A DNA stretch of 64,000 nucleotides from Pseudoalteromonas piscicida (GCF_000238315.3 NZ_CP011924.1:3121001-3185000); one strand, 5' to 3'; shown: positions 9,239 to 19,239, numbered from the stretch's first letter. A program made the numbers and translations. Notes: generated by a model from the sequence alone, not told the origin.

Positions 9239-11424
9239 GCACCTCCTTGCTGTTTTATGATCGTATATTCCCGCGCGAGCTCCTGCGGTGTGAATCGATT
9301 AATTTGCGTAGGTACAACGAATGGAGAGGAAAGCGTTTTTATACGCGCGAAACCAACATCTTGAGCTGTTTTTAGTGATTCATGAAAGTCTGAAAAGTCA
9401 TAAAACTTTCCGAGAGCTCGAAGTTCATCCTCATTGTTCAAGTGTGTTACAAACCAATTTTCAGTGTTGGCTAGAATATTTGGATGTATCGAAGATGGTT
9501 CTTGAGTAGCGTAAACAAAAGCAATTTTAGCTTTAGCCCCTTCTTTTGCTATTCGTGGCCATACTCCTGTTAAGTCATCTTTCTTACCTATTAGGTTATG
9601 GGCTTCTTCAACATAAATGACAATGTTTGAAAGAGGCTCATTCTTATGAAAGCGACTCATGGAGCTCGTAAGGATATGGCGTGCAATGCGTAAAGCCATT
9701 GCTTTACGAACCATTTCAGATCCTACCGACAAATCCAATATAACAATTTTACCTGACTTCAAATACTCGTATATTTCAGCCTCAACCTCATTACTACGAC
9801 TGACACTATGGTAGTCTGCTATTGGACCTAGATAGCTTTTAACTCGTATTGGCATATCTGTTTCATTCTTGCCAACAATTAAATTACATAAAGCTTTTAA
9901 ATTGTCGTCAAGCCAATCATCACCCGTCTTCTTGCTCCTAAGCGATGGCCAAACCCCACTAGGGATTTTTGTATTTTTTGTTCTGAACTCCCTTTCTGCA
10001 ACTTCGTATTCTTTCCTAATTTTTTTATCTGCACTTCTAGCATCAGTGAAAAATTTCACAAGCTCACCTAGTGATACACCCGCTTTATAATCTGGGAAAA
10101 AGCTCTCTGCTTCCTCAATCAACTCTGCTTGTGATGCTTTCTTACCAAGGCGCTCTTCTAATTGGATGACAATCTCCGAATAGTTTTGCTCAAGTATTTG
10201 TCTTTTGACCTCCTTCGATATAGATAAAGAAACTTTGTAACCCTTCGTAGCTTGAAACCCCTTTGAATAAATCAATGCTTTAAATGCGGCCATATGCCTT
10301 TTGAATCGAGATTTTTCACTTTCGCTTGCATCATCAGGAAGTTGGTCTAGAGAAATGGAGGAGACTAAAATTCTCATGTCGCCAGCCGTGATATTTTCAT
10401 CTCTCAAAATATCCTGAATGATCTTTAGACCAACATCAGGCTGCTCGTAAAAATTATTCCTTAAATCACGTACGTCTGGATCAGCGCTGGGCATACCTCG
10501 GTATCGAATAACATCACCATGAAATACATCAGCTATTGAGCTTCCATCATCTTGTTGATTCACATTTGCATATTCGCCATTTATATCAAATATAATTTGA
10601 CCAACGGCGGTACTATCCTTTGCTGCGGACATAGCAACTGACGACACAGTCGTCTTTAAAGTGTTTGATTTACCTGTTCTAGTCATGCCCAATATGGCTG
10701 TCCTGCGGGCTAAGAAATCTGTAGGTTGTATTTGTACAGGTACAAGAGTTTCTGTTTTAGCCCGGTGTAACCTCGATGTTGACGTATACCTGACAGTTCC
10801 AATTTTGATTGCTGTAGGCAAAGCACCAAAACCTGATTTTTTTGCTTCCTCTAGTGCTTTCCGCTTCACTTCTTCATTTACGTGATTCACTATGGTACTT
10901 AAAGCCTCATCTCTCGGTTTAAATACTCTCATTCGACTAGTTGACATGTAGTTCTCAATGTCACTACCTAGACGCAACTCACCATTATCAATATAAAAAG
11001 TACCTAAGATCCTGCATCTTAATCCCCCCGCTTGTAGTTCTGAGTGAGTCAACACATCTAGGCCATCCAGTTTATCGTTTGCAAATACTTCGCCTGATGT
11101 TCGCCTTTGATTGTGCTCGATTCTTGTCCGAACAAAATCTTCATCTGTCGGTAATTTAGAGGGTCCTAGAACCCTCAAAAGAATCACCTCCCTGTCCAGC
11201 TCTGTTGCAACGGAGATATTGTTTGGGTTTAAAGACGTAGCGACAAGAAAGCTATTATGTGGTACTCCCGCTACCGCCTCCTTAAATGAGTCATTCGTAA
11301 GAACTAACGCCTCACTAAAATCCATAGAGTAAACGTATCCGACCAAGTTTTCTCTGGGTGGCACCCCGAGTAATTGCAACAACTTATCTTCCGTCCCCAA
11401 TAAGTTAGTAATGTATTTATTCAT
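9235..11424 (-). CDS. HerA-like FtsK/HerA-superfamily ATPase
   Basis: A 729-aa DNA-translocase-type ATPase. The N-terminal 200 residues look like a HAS-barrel. Walker A is GMTRTGKSN (246-254) and Walker B with its catalytic acid is IVIYVEEAHNL (about 600). A C-terminal segment (FVYATQEPSSIHPNIL) holds the sensor-like region typical of HerA. It is longer than archaeal HerA (about 500 aa) because of a charged helical insert of about 200 residues between the Walker motifs. It is the first gene of a HerA-NurA pair with 4-bp overlap. It would form a hexamer that feeds DNA to the nuclease. The gene lies 130 bp beyond the tnsE stop, at the boundary between transposition genes and cargo. Confidence 0.85.
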   Translation of the reverse strand: MNKYITNLLGTEDKLLQLLGVPPRENLVGYVYSMDFSEALVLTNDSFKEAVAGVPHNSFLVATSLNPNNISVATELDREVILLRVLGPSKLPTDEDFVRTRIEHNQRRTSGEVFANDKLDGLDVLTHSELQAGGLRCRILGTFYIDNGELRLGSDIENYMSTSRMRVFKPRDEALSTIVNHVNEEVKRKALEEAKKSGFGALPTAIKIGTVRYTSTSRLHRAKTETLVPVQIQPTDFLARRTAILGMTRTGKSNTLKTTVSSVAMSAAKDSTAVGQIIFDINGEYANVNQQDDGSSIADVFHGDVIRYRGMPSADPDVRDLRNNFYEQPDVGLKIIQDILRDENITAGDMRILVSSISLDQLPDDASESEKSRFKRHMAAFKALIYSKGFQATKGYKVSLSISKEVKRQILEQNYSEIVIQLEERLGKKASQAELIEEAESFFPDYKAGVSLGELVKFFTDARSADKKIRKEYEVAEREFRTKNTKIPSGVWPSLRSKKTGDDWLDDNLKALCNLIVGKNETDMPIRVKSYLGPIADYHSVSRSNEVEAEIYEYLKSGKIVILDLSVGSEMVRKAMALRIARHILTSSMSRFHKNEPLSNIVIYVEEAHNLIGKKDDLTGVWPRIAKEGAKAKIAFVYATQEPSSIHPNILANTENWFVTHLNNEDELRALGKFYDFSDFHESLKTAQDVGFARIKTLSSPFVVPTQINRFTPQELAREYTIIKQQGGA

Positions 11425-11554
11425 AAGAGATGTACTTCCTTTATCCGCGCCTCATATTATGGACCGTTTTAATATATGCTTAGTGAAACAAGTTCACCCA
11501 ATGGCTTTCAAGATGATAAATAATTGTAGTTGTATATTAGTTGTTGGTGGCTTT

Positions 11555-13171
11555 CTAACTAAAATGTTTAACGAATCGAGCAGCCCACCTATTCACATCT
11601 TCCTCACTCAATCTACCTTCATTCTTTGAAGGCTGATGCGACACACTTTTGTGATTGCCTTCACCAACCAGCGCATCAAAGTATTTCTTTGGCCAGCAGA
11701 ATTGGTTACTAAGCAGCCCTTGCTCTATCTCCGATATAAAGTCTCGTAACTTGCCTTTTGGCGCTAATGCTTGAGCCGAAATGATTTTGGTGGCGATGGA
11801 TGCTCTACCATCTGAAGTATCCACTTCTAACAGGAAATAGCCTTTGTTTTTATATTCAATTCGTACTACAGCCATACACCTCGCAGACCAATCATTCATC
11901 AAATGGCTTCTACTTCGGCCAACAGCAGGCAGCTTACGAATGACAGGATTACTTTGCTTAACGCCATGCTTTTTTTCTAATATCTCCAGCATTTTGAAGA
12001 AGCTATCGAACTTGTTGAGATATAAGTGGGCGTTGTCGGTTTGGTCATCAAGACCATCAACTGCGGTTCGTGGCGTGTCACCACGTGAATTTGAATCATC
12101 GGTGCTTACCTCGGGTGGTAGGGTGCTGGGTTTGTCTTCGTCCTCTTTGCCCCCTAAGCTATTCCGAGCTTTGGCGTAAACTTTACGAGTGCGAGGAACT
12201 CTGTTGTATATGCGCTGTGTTGCATCACAGAATATCAATGCAGACTCGTTATCTTCGCTTCCATCGCTTTCTTCGTCGATTTCTCGCTGCGAAGGCAACT
12301 GTGGGTAGGTGCCGCCTTTTCCTTTACCCGAACTAGGTTTGATTTCGGTTGAATTTGGGTGCAAATAACCAATATCCGAAATGTCAGGGAAGAACAAACC
12401 ATCTAACAATTCTATGCGATTGATAAACCATGTACTTTCATCACCTGACTTCCAACCTCTTGCCGCCACTTTTACACCCTTGAGCTGAGGTGGATCGAAT
12501 CGAAACGTCCAACGCTCTACGTTAGGTGCCCTAACTCGCTCTTGCGAAAAATACTGATAGATACTGTTAAACGAGTTTTTAATGTCACTGTTTAACAATA
12601 ACCAAGCAATTTGATGTCTAAACCCTTCATTATCAAACAGTACTTTTGGACATAATGTTGTTGGTAAGGCGTTGATCACGAGCTCCAAAGGAAACTCTCT
12701 ATCATCGTTGTTTGGGTCTTGGTCAACGTAAAACTCTAAGTCGAGCGCACTATTAATTAATGCGGCGTTTGCCAGATAGTTGTTTGTAAAAAATAAGCCT
12801 CTGGCCAGCTCCAACTGTGGTAAATAAATGGTTTTGCCTGCACTTTCAAACACAAAGCATTTTTGCGATTGTTCTTCGCTCAGCTTATACGTCACTAAAC
12901 CGCTGTCGCCCACCGTGGCAGTTTGCCAAAATGCACGGTCGGGTAAGGTAAATTTAATCGGGAATCCTGGAGGGATGGCATCAACAGTTTGGTTTAGTAC
13001 GACTTGTCGGCTTAAATAGGGTAGCTGGCTAAACTTAAGGGCTTTGCGCGTGGATTGCTTAAAGCGAACACCAATATCCCAAGTTTTACGGTCATTGTAT
13101 TTAAACAGATTACCTATCGCCTGTATTCTGGCGTTGTCTGGTAGCGTTTTAAATCTATCAACTTGGTTCAT
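11555..13171 (-). CDS. tnsE: Tn7-type transposition protein TnsE
   Basis: 538 aa, the same length as Tn7 TnsE, and the fifth gene of a tnsABCDE run. TnsE directs insertion into replicating or conjugating DNA by binding the sliding clamp and 3'-recessed ends. The C-terminal part (from about 390) carries the basic region with WSARCMAVVRIEYKNKGY and WPKKYFDALVG, where the clamp and DNA interactions lie in Tn7. A low-complexity acidic and Ser/Thr-rich stretch occupies about 285-385. It overlaps tnsD by 14 bp, so the two targeting genes are coupled. An intact tnsE means the element should still have the conjugal-plasmid pathway as well as the glmS pathway. Confidence 0.9.
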   Translation of the reverse strand: MNQVDRFKTLPDNARIQAIGNLFKYNDRKTWDIGVRFKQSTRKALKFSQLPYLSRQVVLNQTVDAIPPGFPIKFTLPDRAFWQTATVGDSGLVTYKLSEEQSQKCFVFESAGKTIYLPQLELARGLFFTNNYLANAALINSALDLEFYVDQDPNNDDREFPLELVINALPTTLCPKVLFDNEGFRHQIAWLLLNSDIKNSFNSIYQYFSQERVRAPNVERWTFRFDPPQLKGVKVAARGWKSGDESTWFINRIELLDGLFFPDISDIGYLHPNSTEIKPSSGKGKGGTYPQLPSQREIDEESDGSEDNESALIFCDATQRIYNRVPRTRKVYAKARNSLGGKEDEDKPSTLPPEVSTDDSNSRGDTPRTAVDGLDDQTDNAHLYLNKFDSFFKMLEILEKKHGVKQSNPVIRKLPAVGRSRSHLMNDWSARCMAVVRIEYKNKGYFLLEVDTSDGRASIATKIISAQALAPKGKLRDFISEIEQGLLSNQFCWPKKYFDALVGEGNHKSVSHQPSKNEGRLSEEDVNRWAARFVKHFS

Positions 13172-14675
13172 ACTTTACTGCAAATCCTAGCAATTGCGAC
13201 GCGAGTGGTCGGGTCCTTTTCTCGTTTAGCCCTGCCATACGTTCAATTCGCCAAGTTCTGAGTATTTGATGTTTTGCAATACAACGAATACATGCCACAG
13301 CGATACGACGGCATTGATATTCCTCTATAGTTTCACAATATTTATTAAAAAACAATTTACATAAAGGTAACCTATGTGTTTTTTTGATCTGAGACAATGG
13401 AATGTTTGCGTGGGTTGCAAACCAAGTGATTGTATATCGCGCAGTATCTACTTGATTTTCAACTTTATTCATTAAATTAATTAGTTGCCTAACAAATTCC
13501 TTATCTCTTTTCGGCCAATCAACCCTACTTGGTTCTGCAACATTTGGTCGCATCGATCCTTGATTAAATTGCATGAGCCACTGTTTGTCATGTCGATACA
13601 ACCATGTGTAGAGGTGAGCAAAACCGTTTTGCCTCGCGCCTTTAACGCCAAACTTGGCCACAGCACATTGCCACTTTGCGCGACGTGCTTGGTCTACAAG
13701 CGCAGGTTCTATGCTAACAGGCACATCATCATATGGGGTGTGCGGTAATGCTGATGCAGTACTGAGTATGCTCGCCATATCTAACTGCTCCTCATAGCAT
13801 GCTTGCCACACCAGTAGGTGCTGAAGGTAGCTAAATGATTTTCTGTGCTTTCTAAACAAACACTTCAACCAATTAGTGTCTTCATTCTTGTTTATATCGA
13901 GCCCAAAGCTTGCGAGGGTATGGCTGCCCCAATACCCTAACACTAATTGTGCGATCAGCGCGTGCTCAACCTGCTTACCCCTTACAAACCCCAGCTGATA
14001 AGCCAAGTGATGATAAAAATAGCGCCATTGCAACGGATGTATATGGTGCTCTGACAAGTTCAGCAGTTGCTGTGCATATTCCGCTAGTAGTGTGATTTTG
14101 TGGTTTGTTTGATTTGGATTTGAATGCAAAAGCACATAAGGGCTCAGCGCAATAAATTGGTGCCTATGCAACACGCTTATTAAAATAGGGCTGTTTATCA
14201 ATTGCACGCCATGCTCCGCACATACTGATAAACCAGGCAGTTGCCAGCGCCGCGTCCAAAAAGGTTCTCCATATTGTTCTATTTGCTTTGTTATGCACAA
14301 TGGGCAGTAACGCAGGTAGTGCGGGCTTTTAACTTTGGATGCGGCTTTGCCTAGCTGTACTTCTGCCGAGTGCCTGCAATCGGTCAGTAGCTCATGTTTA
14401 GCTTGAGCTGCAATGTCGAGGTGCACAAAAGGTGCGTACAACGGAAAAAGCGTATGCCCCTGTAACAGCTTGTATGGTGTTAAATCAGCGTTACCTTGAT
14501 AATGAGCTGAGATCTGCGATAAATGCCCTTGAAAGGCTACTGAGGCGATTATTTGGCGGTTTTGGAATACCTCATCAAGCAATTGCTTGGGTGACGTGAT
14601 ACCTGCGTGCACACCGTACCTTGCAATGACGCTGTAAAGCAGCTCATCAGGGTAAGGTACGGGTAAACAGGCCAT
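13158..14675 (-). CDS. tnsD: Tn7-type target selector TnsD (TniQ family)
   Basis: 505 aa (Tn7 TnsD is 508). The CCCH zinc motif is at C124, C127, C152 and H155, the same residue numbers as in Tn7 TnsD. The N-terminus LPVPYPDELLYSVIARYGVH is the TniQ signature. TnsD binds the 3' end of glmS and recruits TnsC, placing insertions about 25 bp beyond the stop codon, exactly where this element lies. The gene starts 1 bp after the tnsC stop codon and overlaps tnsE at its other end. A functional, glmS-directed TnsD is supported by the position of the right end at 20624. Confidence 0.95.
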   Translation of the reverse strand: MACLPVPYPDELLYSVIARYGVHAGITSPKQLLDEVFQNRQIIASVAFQGHLSQISAHYQGNADLTPYKLLQGHTLFPLYAPFVHLDIAAQAKHELLTDCRHSAEVQLGKAASKVKSPHYLRYCPLCITKQIEQYGEPFWTRRWQLPGLSVCAEHGVQLINSPILISVLHRHQFIALSPYVLLHSNPNQTNHKITLLAEYAQQLLNLSEHHIHPLQWRYFYHHLAYQLGFVRGKQVEHALIAQLVLGYWGSHTLASFGLDINKNEDTNWLKCLFRKHRKSFSYLQHLLVWQACYEEQLDMASILSTASALPHTPYDDVPVSIEPALVDQARRAKWQCAVAKFGVKGARQNGFAHLYTWLYRHDKQWLMQFNQGSMRPNVAEPSRVDWPKRDKEFVRQLINLMNKVENQVDTARYTITWFATHANIPLSQIKKTHRLPLCKLFFNKYCETIEEYQCRRIAVACIRCIAKHQILRTWRIERMAGLNEKRTRPLASQLLGFAVKYEPS

Positions 14676-14676
14676 G

Positions 14677-16347
14677 CTACACGCTTTGTTTAAGCCAAGC
14701 GGTCACATCAAAAATCTTTCCTTGTTGTTTGTAGTATTGGTAAAGCTCATCCGATTGCTTTTTGTGTTGAGAATAGCCAAAACGTAAATCGTCACTAGGC
14801 AATGTATGCCAATCCTTAAGCTTGATTAGTGCTGGCTTCTCTTTGGGTTCTTCCACTTCGTCTGGCATTTGCTCATACCATTCAAGAACGAGTGGAATAA
14901 GCGCTCTTACCTGCAGGTTTGGGTGATCTTTAATGGCTTTTTGCACTAATGGTACCAATAACTCTGATTCACACCCCATGCCTAGCAAAAGGTTATAAAG
15001 CCTCATGGCCTCTGAGTCGCTCGCAAAAGGGAGTGTGTCTGACTTAGCAGCGGTAACTTCAGAGATCTGCTGACTGAGTTCCAACAACCGCTTATCAATC
15101 TCTTTGTATTTTAAGTCTGAATACTTGGCAATGCTCTTAGCTTTACCAGACTTGAGCGCTTCAATCATTGGATGGAGCGGCTGTAATTCAGACTCATATA
15201 CCTTTCTAAATAGTTTTGAAGATAGCCGTTCAACGCCAGTAATAATGGCGCGTAGTTGTGCAAGCACAAATAACTTAACCACAATATCTAATACACCTTG
15301 TGACAGCTCAAACCAAGTATTGCGGACTTCTTCTGTGAGCGGTTCATCGCGGTGAATAAGCCACTGATACTGCCAAAGCTTGTCAGTTAACAATCGCCAC
15401 TCTGTGGGTTTTGGTTTACCCGTTGCTGTATCGATTCTATTTTTGTGCTGTGGCAGGGGCGCCCACACCATAGAGCCAATGCCAGTACTGCGCCTTGCTG
15501 ATTGTAACTCCAGCTCAAATATCGGCCTTGCTTTGGGGGTACCAACTAAAATCACCGGCACGCCAATAATATTCACCAAAGCCACAAAAAACTCGAGCAT
15601 GCGTTCTTGCCCTTCTTTTTGTTTGCGGCCTAAACGCTGTATTTCATCAATGACTAACACACCAATGGCATATTGATTGGCGACTTGTCCCATAAATGAC
15701 AGTAACACCTCCGTACTATGACGTTTATAACCGTATCTCTCTGTAAGATCAGTATTAAGGTGTTTATCGACCTCTTTAAAGAAGTTTAAGCAGAGGCTTT
15801 TTAATGACCCATCCACGGGGCACTCGATACGCAAATAGGCGAGCTGGTACGTATTATATTTTTCGTGATAAATCGCTTGTGGGTAGGTGGCCAATATTCG
15901 TAGCACGCTGGAGCTTTTACCACATCCAGAGCAACCAATAAGTGACAAGCAACGTGCCGTAGAGGGCGCTTCGGCAAAACGAAAACTGCTAATGTCGCCC
16001 GTCATCAAACGCTCGTAGCCGTTTTGTAAGTGTTGCTGTAGCTGGCCAGTCGCAATGTTTCTGGCAACATAGCCCCCACGGATCATCAACGCTATTTTTT
16101 CCTCAAGCGCCACATGCATCGACAAAGGTTGAAAGAAGTCATCAAGCAAACCACATAACTCGTGAGCACGCTGCCTCGCGTCTAAATACCCCGCCGCAGG
16201 GTTGTATTTTACTTTGCCCTCTAGCTTAGTTTTCAGCTCTTCTATTTTGCTTACACTTGGTAGCGCTTCAATAAACGGGTTACCTTTGTAACGCTCAATC
16301 TCAGACTCCTGATACACCGCGCGGAAGATGTTAGAGGGTAAACTCAT
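14677..16347 (-). CDS. tnsC: Tn7-type AAA+ regulator TnsC
   Basis: 556 aa (Tn7 TnsC is 555). Walker A is GCSGCGKSS (138-146) and Walker B is GVLVIDEIQ (229-237). TnsC is an AAA+ ATPase that links the target selector (TnsD or TnsE) to the TnsAB transposase and controls target immunity. The N-terminal part before the ATPase domain and the C-terminal TnsA/TnsB-interacting tail are both present by length. It overlaps the tnsB stop by 4 bp (ATGA, 16344-16347). Confidence 0.95.
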   Translation of the reverse strand: MSLPSNIFRAVYQESEIERYKGNPFIEALPSVSKIEELKTKLEGKVKYNPAAGYLDARQRAHELCGLLDDFFQPLSMHVALEEKIALMIRGGYVARNIATGQLQQHLQNGYERLMTGDISSFRFAEAPSTARCLSLIGCSGCGKSSSVLRILATYPQAIYHEKYNTYQLAYLRIECPVDGSLKSLCLNFFKEVDKHLNTDLTERYGYKRHSTEVLLSFMGQVANQYAIGVLVIDEIQRLGRKQKEGQERMLEFFVALVNIIGVPVILVGTPKARPIFELELQSARRSTGIGSMVWAPLPQHKNRIDTATGKPKPTEWRLLTDKLWQYQWLIHRDEPLTEEVRNTWFELSQGVLDIVVKLFVLAQLRAIITGVERLSSKLFRKVYESELQPLHPMIEALKSGKAKSIAKYSDLKYKEIDKRLLELSQQISEVTAAKSDTLPFASDSEAMRLYNLLLGMGCESELLVPLVQKAIKDHPNLQVRALIPLVLEWYEQMPDEVEEPKEKPALIKLKDWHTLPSDDLRFGYSQHKKQSDELYQYYKQQGKIFDVTAWLKQSV

Positions 16348-18428
16348 GCGTCGTCATCCTCCTTAAACAACTGATCTGAAAAGTCTGGAAAGTCCAAATC
16401 GTCATCTGGCTCAGAGAGATAATGTACTTGCGCTGATTTACTCGTGTCGATGTCCACAGGCTTGTAGGCGCGCTCTTTACGCTCTTTGGCTTTTTCTTCT
16501 GTTCGGTTGTCTCGAATATTGCGAATACGCTCCGCATCCGACAAACCGATGTGTTTTGGCGCGGCCTTTTCTGCCTGCTGAACCACCTCTATCACTTGTC
16601 GCTCCAAGGCTCGCTTTTGCTCATCAGCGACTAGTTTTGCATCAGCATGAGTCTGTTTTAACTCATCATTTTGCTGCCACACATCCCAAAAACTCGCACC
16701 TGAAAACTGTCTTGAGCGTGTTGCCAACTGACACACAAAATAGTCATTGCTGTTAGGGCCGTGATAAATGTAGATGTAGTCTGCCGTTGCTAGGGCATAG
16801 GCAACTTCCACACTTTTAGGGCGTTTAACTTCCTTACCCCGATGCATCCAGCCCAACTTTAAAAGCTCTGCGCTGGTGTAATACACGCCAAATATACAGG
16901 CTCCCGAGTCAGATATAGTTGCCCGAGTTCTTGGCATCAATGCCACACGAAGATGCTCAGTTGCTGGCTTTTTCAATCGACCCGTGCGATTCTGCAAGCC
17001 CCAATTCCATATCGCCAGAGGGTTATTTGGTAAGTCCGTTGGCATATCAGCAGCTTTGTCATAACTTTCAATTTCGTGATATTGATTATGATAAAGTACT
17101 GCACCCAAAATGATTTTAGTAAACTCTTGAATAGTAAGCTTCGCATCCAAGCGATAATCTCTGTCGCCTTGCTTTTTGATTTTGGTACCTGTGACCACAC
17201 CAGGTGCAAACGGTTTGAATGCTTGTTGGAAAGTGCGAAACGCTCGTTCGACAACCCCTTTAGCCTCGCTTCTAAACGGTGGTGTATTTTCAACGCGAAC
17301 ACCAAAGCCCTTTTCAAGGCATTCAATTTGATGACCCATTAACTCGCCTCTGTCAGCCAACAATGCTGAAGGTAAGCCAATACACGGCCATTGCTGCGGG
17401 GTTACGTCAAAACCAAACTGACGGCAGTAGTCTGATTTATCCGTCGTGGCCATATGTATTGCCTGAATAGCAGCGGCATATGAAGGGTTTTCAAAACCAA
17501 TATAAAACCCAGCCACCATGCGGCTAAATACGTCAATAACCATATAAATCACTGGGCGGCCAACAATATTGCTTCTTTGGGAGTCAGAGACTAAATAAAT
17601 ATCTGCGATTGTGGCGTCAATTTCATAACGCATACCAGGGCCCAAAACATCTGCGGCGGCAGTACCAGTTAGTGGTCGAATATCTTTCTTTCGCTTTATC
17701 TCACCCGCCTGCGCTTCAATTTTGTCTACTTGGCGATACTCACGTTTGTAGAAATGCTCCATTTGCCAATAGGTGGGTAACTCTTCTTCAGGTAGCTCTG
17801 GAAAGTACTGACTATAGATATCTTTTAAACGGTTGTGTGCATAGCGAAAAGTTTTACCTTTGTCGGTTAATATGTGCCTTTCAATCGCTATGCGGAAAAG
17901 CTTCTCTGCGAAATCATCAATTAAAGCGCCAGTGCCTGGCATGTATTTGCGCGGTCGCCCTAACTTTGTTGTAGCTCGACGCTTTTGGCCCTTGGCACCT
18001 GAGTTTTTATAATCGGGTAATAATGCGTTGGGGATCTGGCCACGTTGCCAGTATCTGCGAGCAAAACGATAAATAGACTGTTTGGTTTTGCCTGTCTCAA
18101 CCATTATTTGATTGACCACTTTGCCACGCGCTTTAGGTTCATAGCAGTTCTCAAGTTCTACCAATGGCTTGATTGCGGCATAGTTCTCATCACGTTTTAA
18201 CTGAGCGGTAGAACCTGCATCTGGAATTACAGTAGCAATATCGCTGTATGGGTCGGCTACACGTTTTAGCACTTCATCTTGAAAGCCCTGTTCTAACTCA
18301 GCTATTTCAACAAGCTCAGGAAAGGCTTTGTCATCGTGCACTTTTATCCAAAGCACGTAATAATCAAACACCATTAAAATGCGATACAAGGTTTGTTCGT
18401 ATTGCAATACTTCATTGATTTGAAACAC
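16344..18428 (-). CDS. tnsB: Tn7-type transposase TnsB (DDE)
   Basis: I set the start at GTG 18428 (reading VFQINEVLQYEQ, matching the WQINEVV start of Tn7 TnsB). A perfect AGGAGG lies six bases upstream; an ATG 8 codons earlier would put that ribosome site inside the gene. The resulting 694-aa protein is close to Tn7 TnsB (702). The DDE triad is visible in YEIDATIADIYL (D), LLADRGEL (D) and AKGVVERAFRTF (E). TnsB binds the 22-bp sites at both ends and cuts and joins the 3' ends. The GTG lies 17 bp inside the tnsA stop, so translation is coupled. The C-terminus is Lys/Glu-rich, ending in an acidic tail as in Tn7. Confidence 0.95.
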   Translation of the reverse strand: MFQINEVLQYEQTLYRILMVFDYYVLWIKVHDDKAFPELVEIAELEQGFQDEVLKRVADPYSDIATVIPDAGSTAQLKRDENYAAIKPLVELENCYEPKARGKVVNQIMVETGKTKQSIYRFARRYWQRGQIPNALLPDYKNSGAKGQKRRATTKLGRPRKYMPGTGALIDDFAEKLFRIAIERHILTDKGKTFRYAHNRLKDIYSQYFPELPEEELPTYWQMEHFYKREYRQVDKIEAQAGEIKRKKDIRPLTGTAAADVLGPGMRYEIDATIADIYLVSDSQRSNIVGRPVIYMVIDVFSRMVAGFYIGFENPSYAAAIQAIHMATTDKSDYCRQFGFDVTPQQWPCIGLPSALLADRGELMGHQIECLEKGFGVRVENTPPFRSEAKGVVERAFRTFQQAFKPFAPGVVTGTKIKKQGDRDYRLDAKLTIQEFTKIILGAVLYHNQYHEIESYDKAADMPTDLPNNPLAIWNWGLQNRTGRLKKPATEHLRVALMPRTRATISDSGACIFGVYYTSAELLKLGWMHRGKEVKRPKSVEVAYALATADYIYIYHGPNSNDYFVCQLATRSRQFSGASFWDVWQQNDELKQTHADAKLVADEQKRALERQVIEVVQQAEKAAPKHIGLSDAERIRNIRDNRTEEKAKERKERAYKPVDIDTSKSAQVHYLSEPDDDLDFPDFSDQLFKEDDDA

Positions 18429-19239
18429 GAAATACCTCCTGAATTTGCTCAACGTTACCTAGTTTAAGATGACCAACTTGTAGCTTTTGGACTGGCGTAA
18501 AAATATCAAAGGTAAAGTAACGGTCAGCCAGCAAAGCTCTTATCTCAAACAACGACTCTCCTAAGTCTAGCCCATAGGCGGTATCTATCTCTTTGCCGGC
18601 GTTTATAAGCGTTTTAGTGGGGTGCTTTGCAAAGTAATCGGCATAGAATCTGGCTTGCTCAATGGCTGAGTCTGGTGCTTCTTCATGTTCACCTTGTAAT
18701 GGGTAAACCCATTCAACATTCGCTTTAACGACTTTTGGGATCTCTTGCTCAGTGACTATTTGCCAAGGGATCTGCTTTTCGTGCCAAAAGCGTTTCTCGA
18801 GTTCAAGTATTTCTATCTTTCTCTGTTCTTCAAAAGCGCTGACATATTTGGCTTGTAACGCAAAATTGGGGAGATCTCGCGAGGTTGTTTCAACGAGAAA
18901 GTCACTCGAAAGGTATTGGTCTACGCCCCGAACATTTGGGTGTTTGATGCCAGCAGATTCGGCTAACTCTAGAGTTATCTCACGCTCAAGCGGAAACTGC
19001 TCTTTGACTTGCAGCACATCCTGCCGCCACTCGAGCAAGTAGAACATGGATAGTTCAAGATCGGATAATAAATGATGGGTTCGTTTGGACTTATAGCCAA
19101 AAACTCGATGTACACGGCCATCGGATGGCGCATCATAAACCGTTAACCACGGCTTGTAATCCTGATACTCGCCAGTACCGCGTCCCTCTTTAATCCACTT
19201 ACGATATTGCGCCTCAGTATGGCCAATCTTCCTAGACAT
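18412..19239 (-). CDS. tnsA: Tn7-type endonuclease TnsA
   Basis: 275 aa (Tn7 TnsA is 273). The catalytic residues match Tn7 E63, D114 and K132 with an offset of one: E62 (SDLELSMF), D113 (YLSSDFLV) and K131 (LQAKYV). The N-terminal IKEGRGTGEYQDYKPWLTV is the conserved opening. TnsA nicks the 5' ends of the transposon, so the element moves by cut-and-paste and not by cointegration. It is the first gene of the tnsABCDE operon. Its start lies about 1.4 kb from the right end instead of the usual 100-200 bp, because another gene sits between. Confidence 0.96.
   Translation of the reverse strand: MSRKIGHTEAQYRKWIKEGRGTGEYQDYKPWLTVYDAPSDGRVHRVFGYKSKRTHHLLSDLELSMFYLLEWRQDVLQVKEQFPLEREITLELAESAGIKHPNVRGVDQYLSSDFLVETTSRDLPNFALQAKYVSAFEEQRKIEILELEKRFWHEKQIPWQIVTEQEIPKVVKANVEWVYPLQGEHEEAPDSAIEQARFYADYFAKHPTKTLINAGKEIDTAYGLDLGESLFEIRALLADRYFTFDIFTPVQKLQVGHLKLGNVEQIQEVFRVSNQ
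18435..18440 (-). promoter_or_regulatory. Shine-Dalgarno of tnsB deciding a GTG start
   Basis: AGGAGG on the minus strand, inside the 3' end of tnsA and six bases before GTG 18428. It settles the tnsB start against the upstream ATG at 18452. Confidence 0.8.

Noticed and set aside
11844..12336. Plus-strand ORFs of 88 and 111 aa inside tnsE
   Set aside because: They overlap each other and lie antisense to a full-length TnsE gene; low-complexity Ser-rich sequence opposite the acidic linker.
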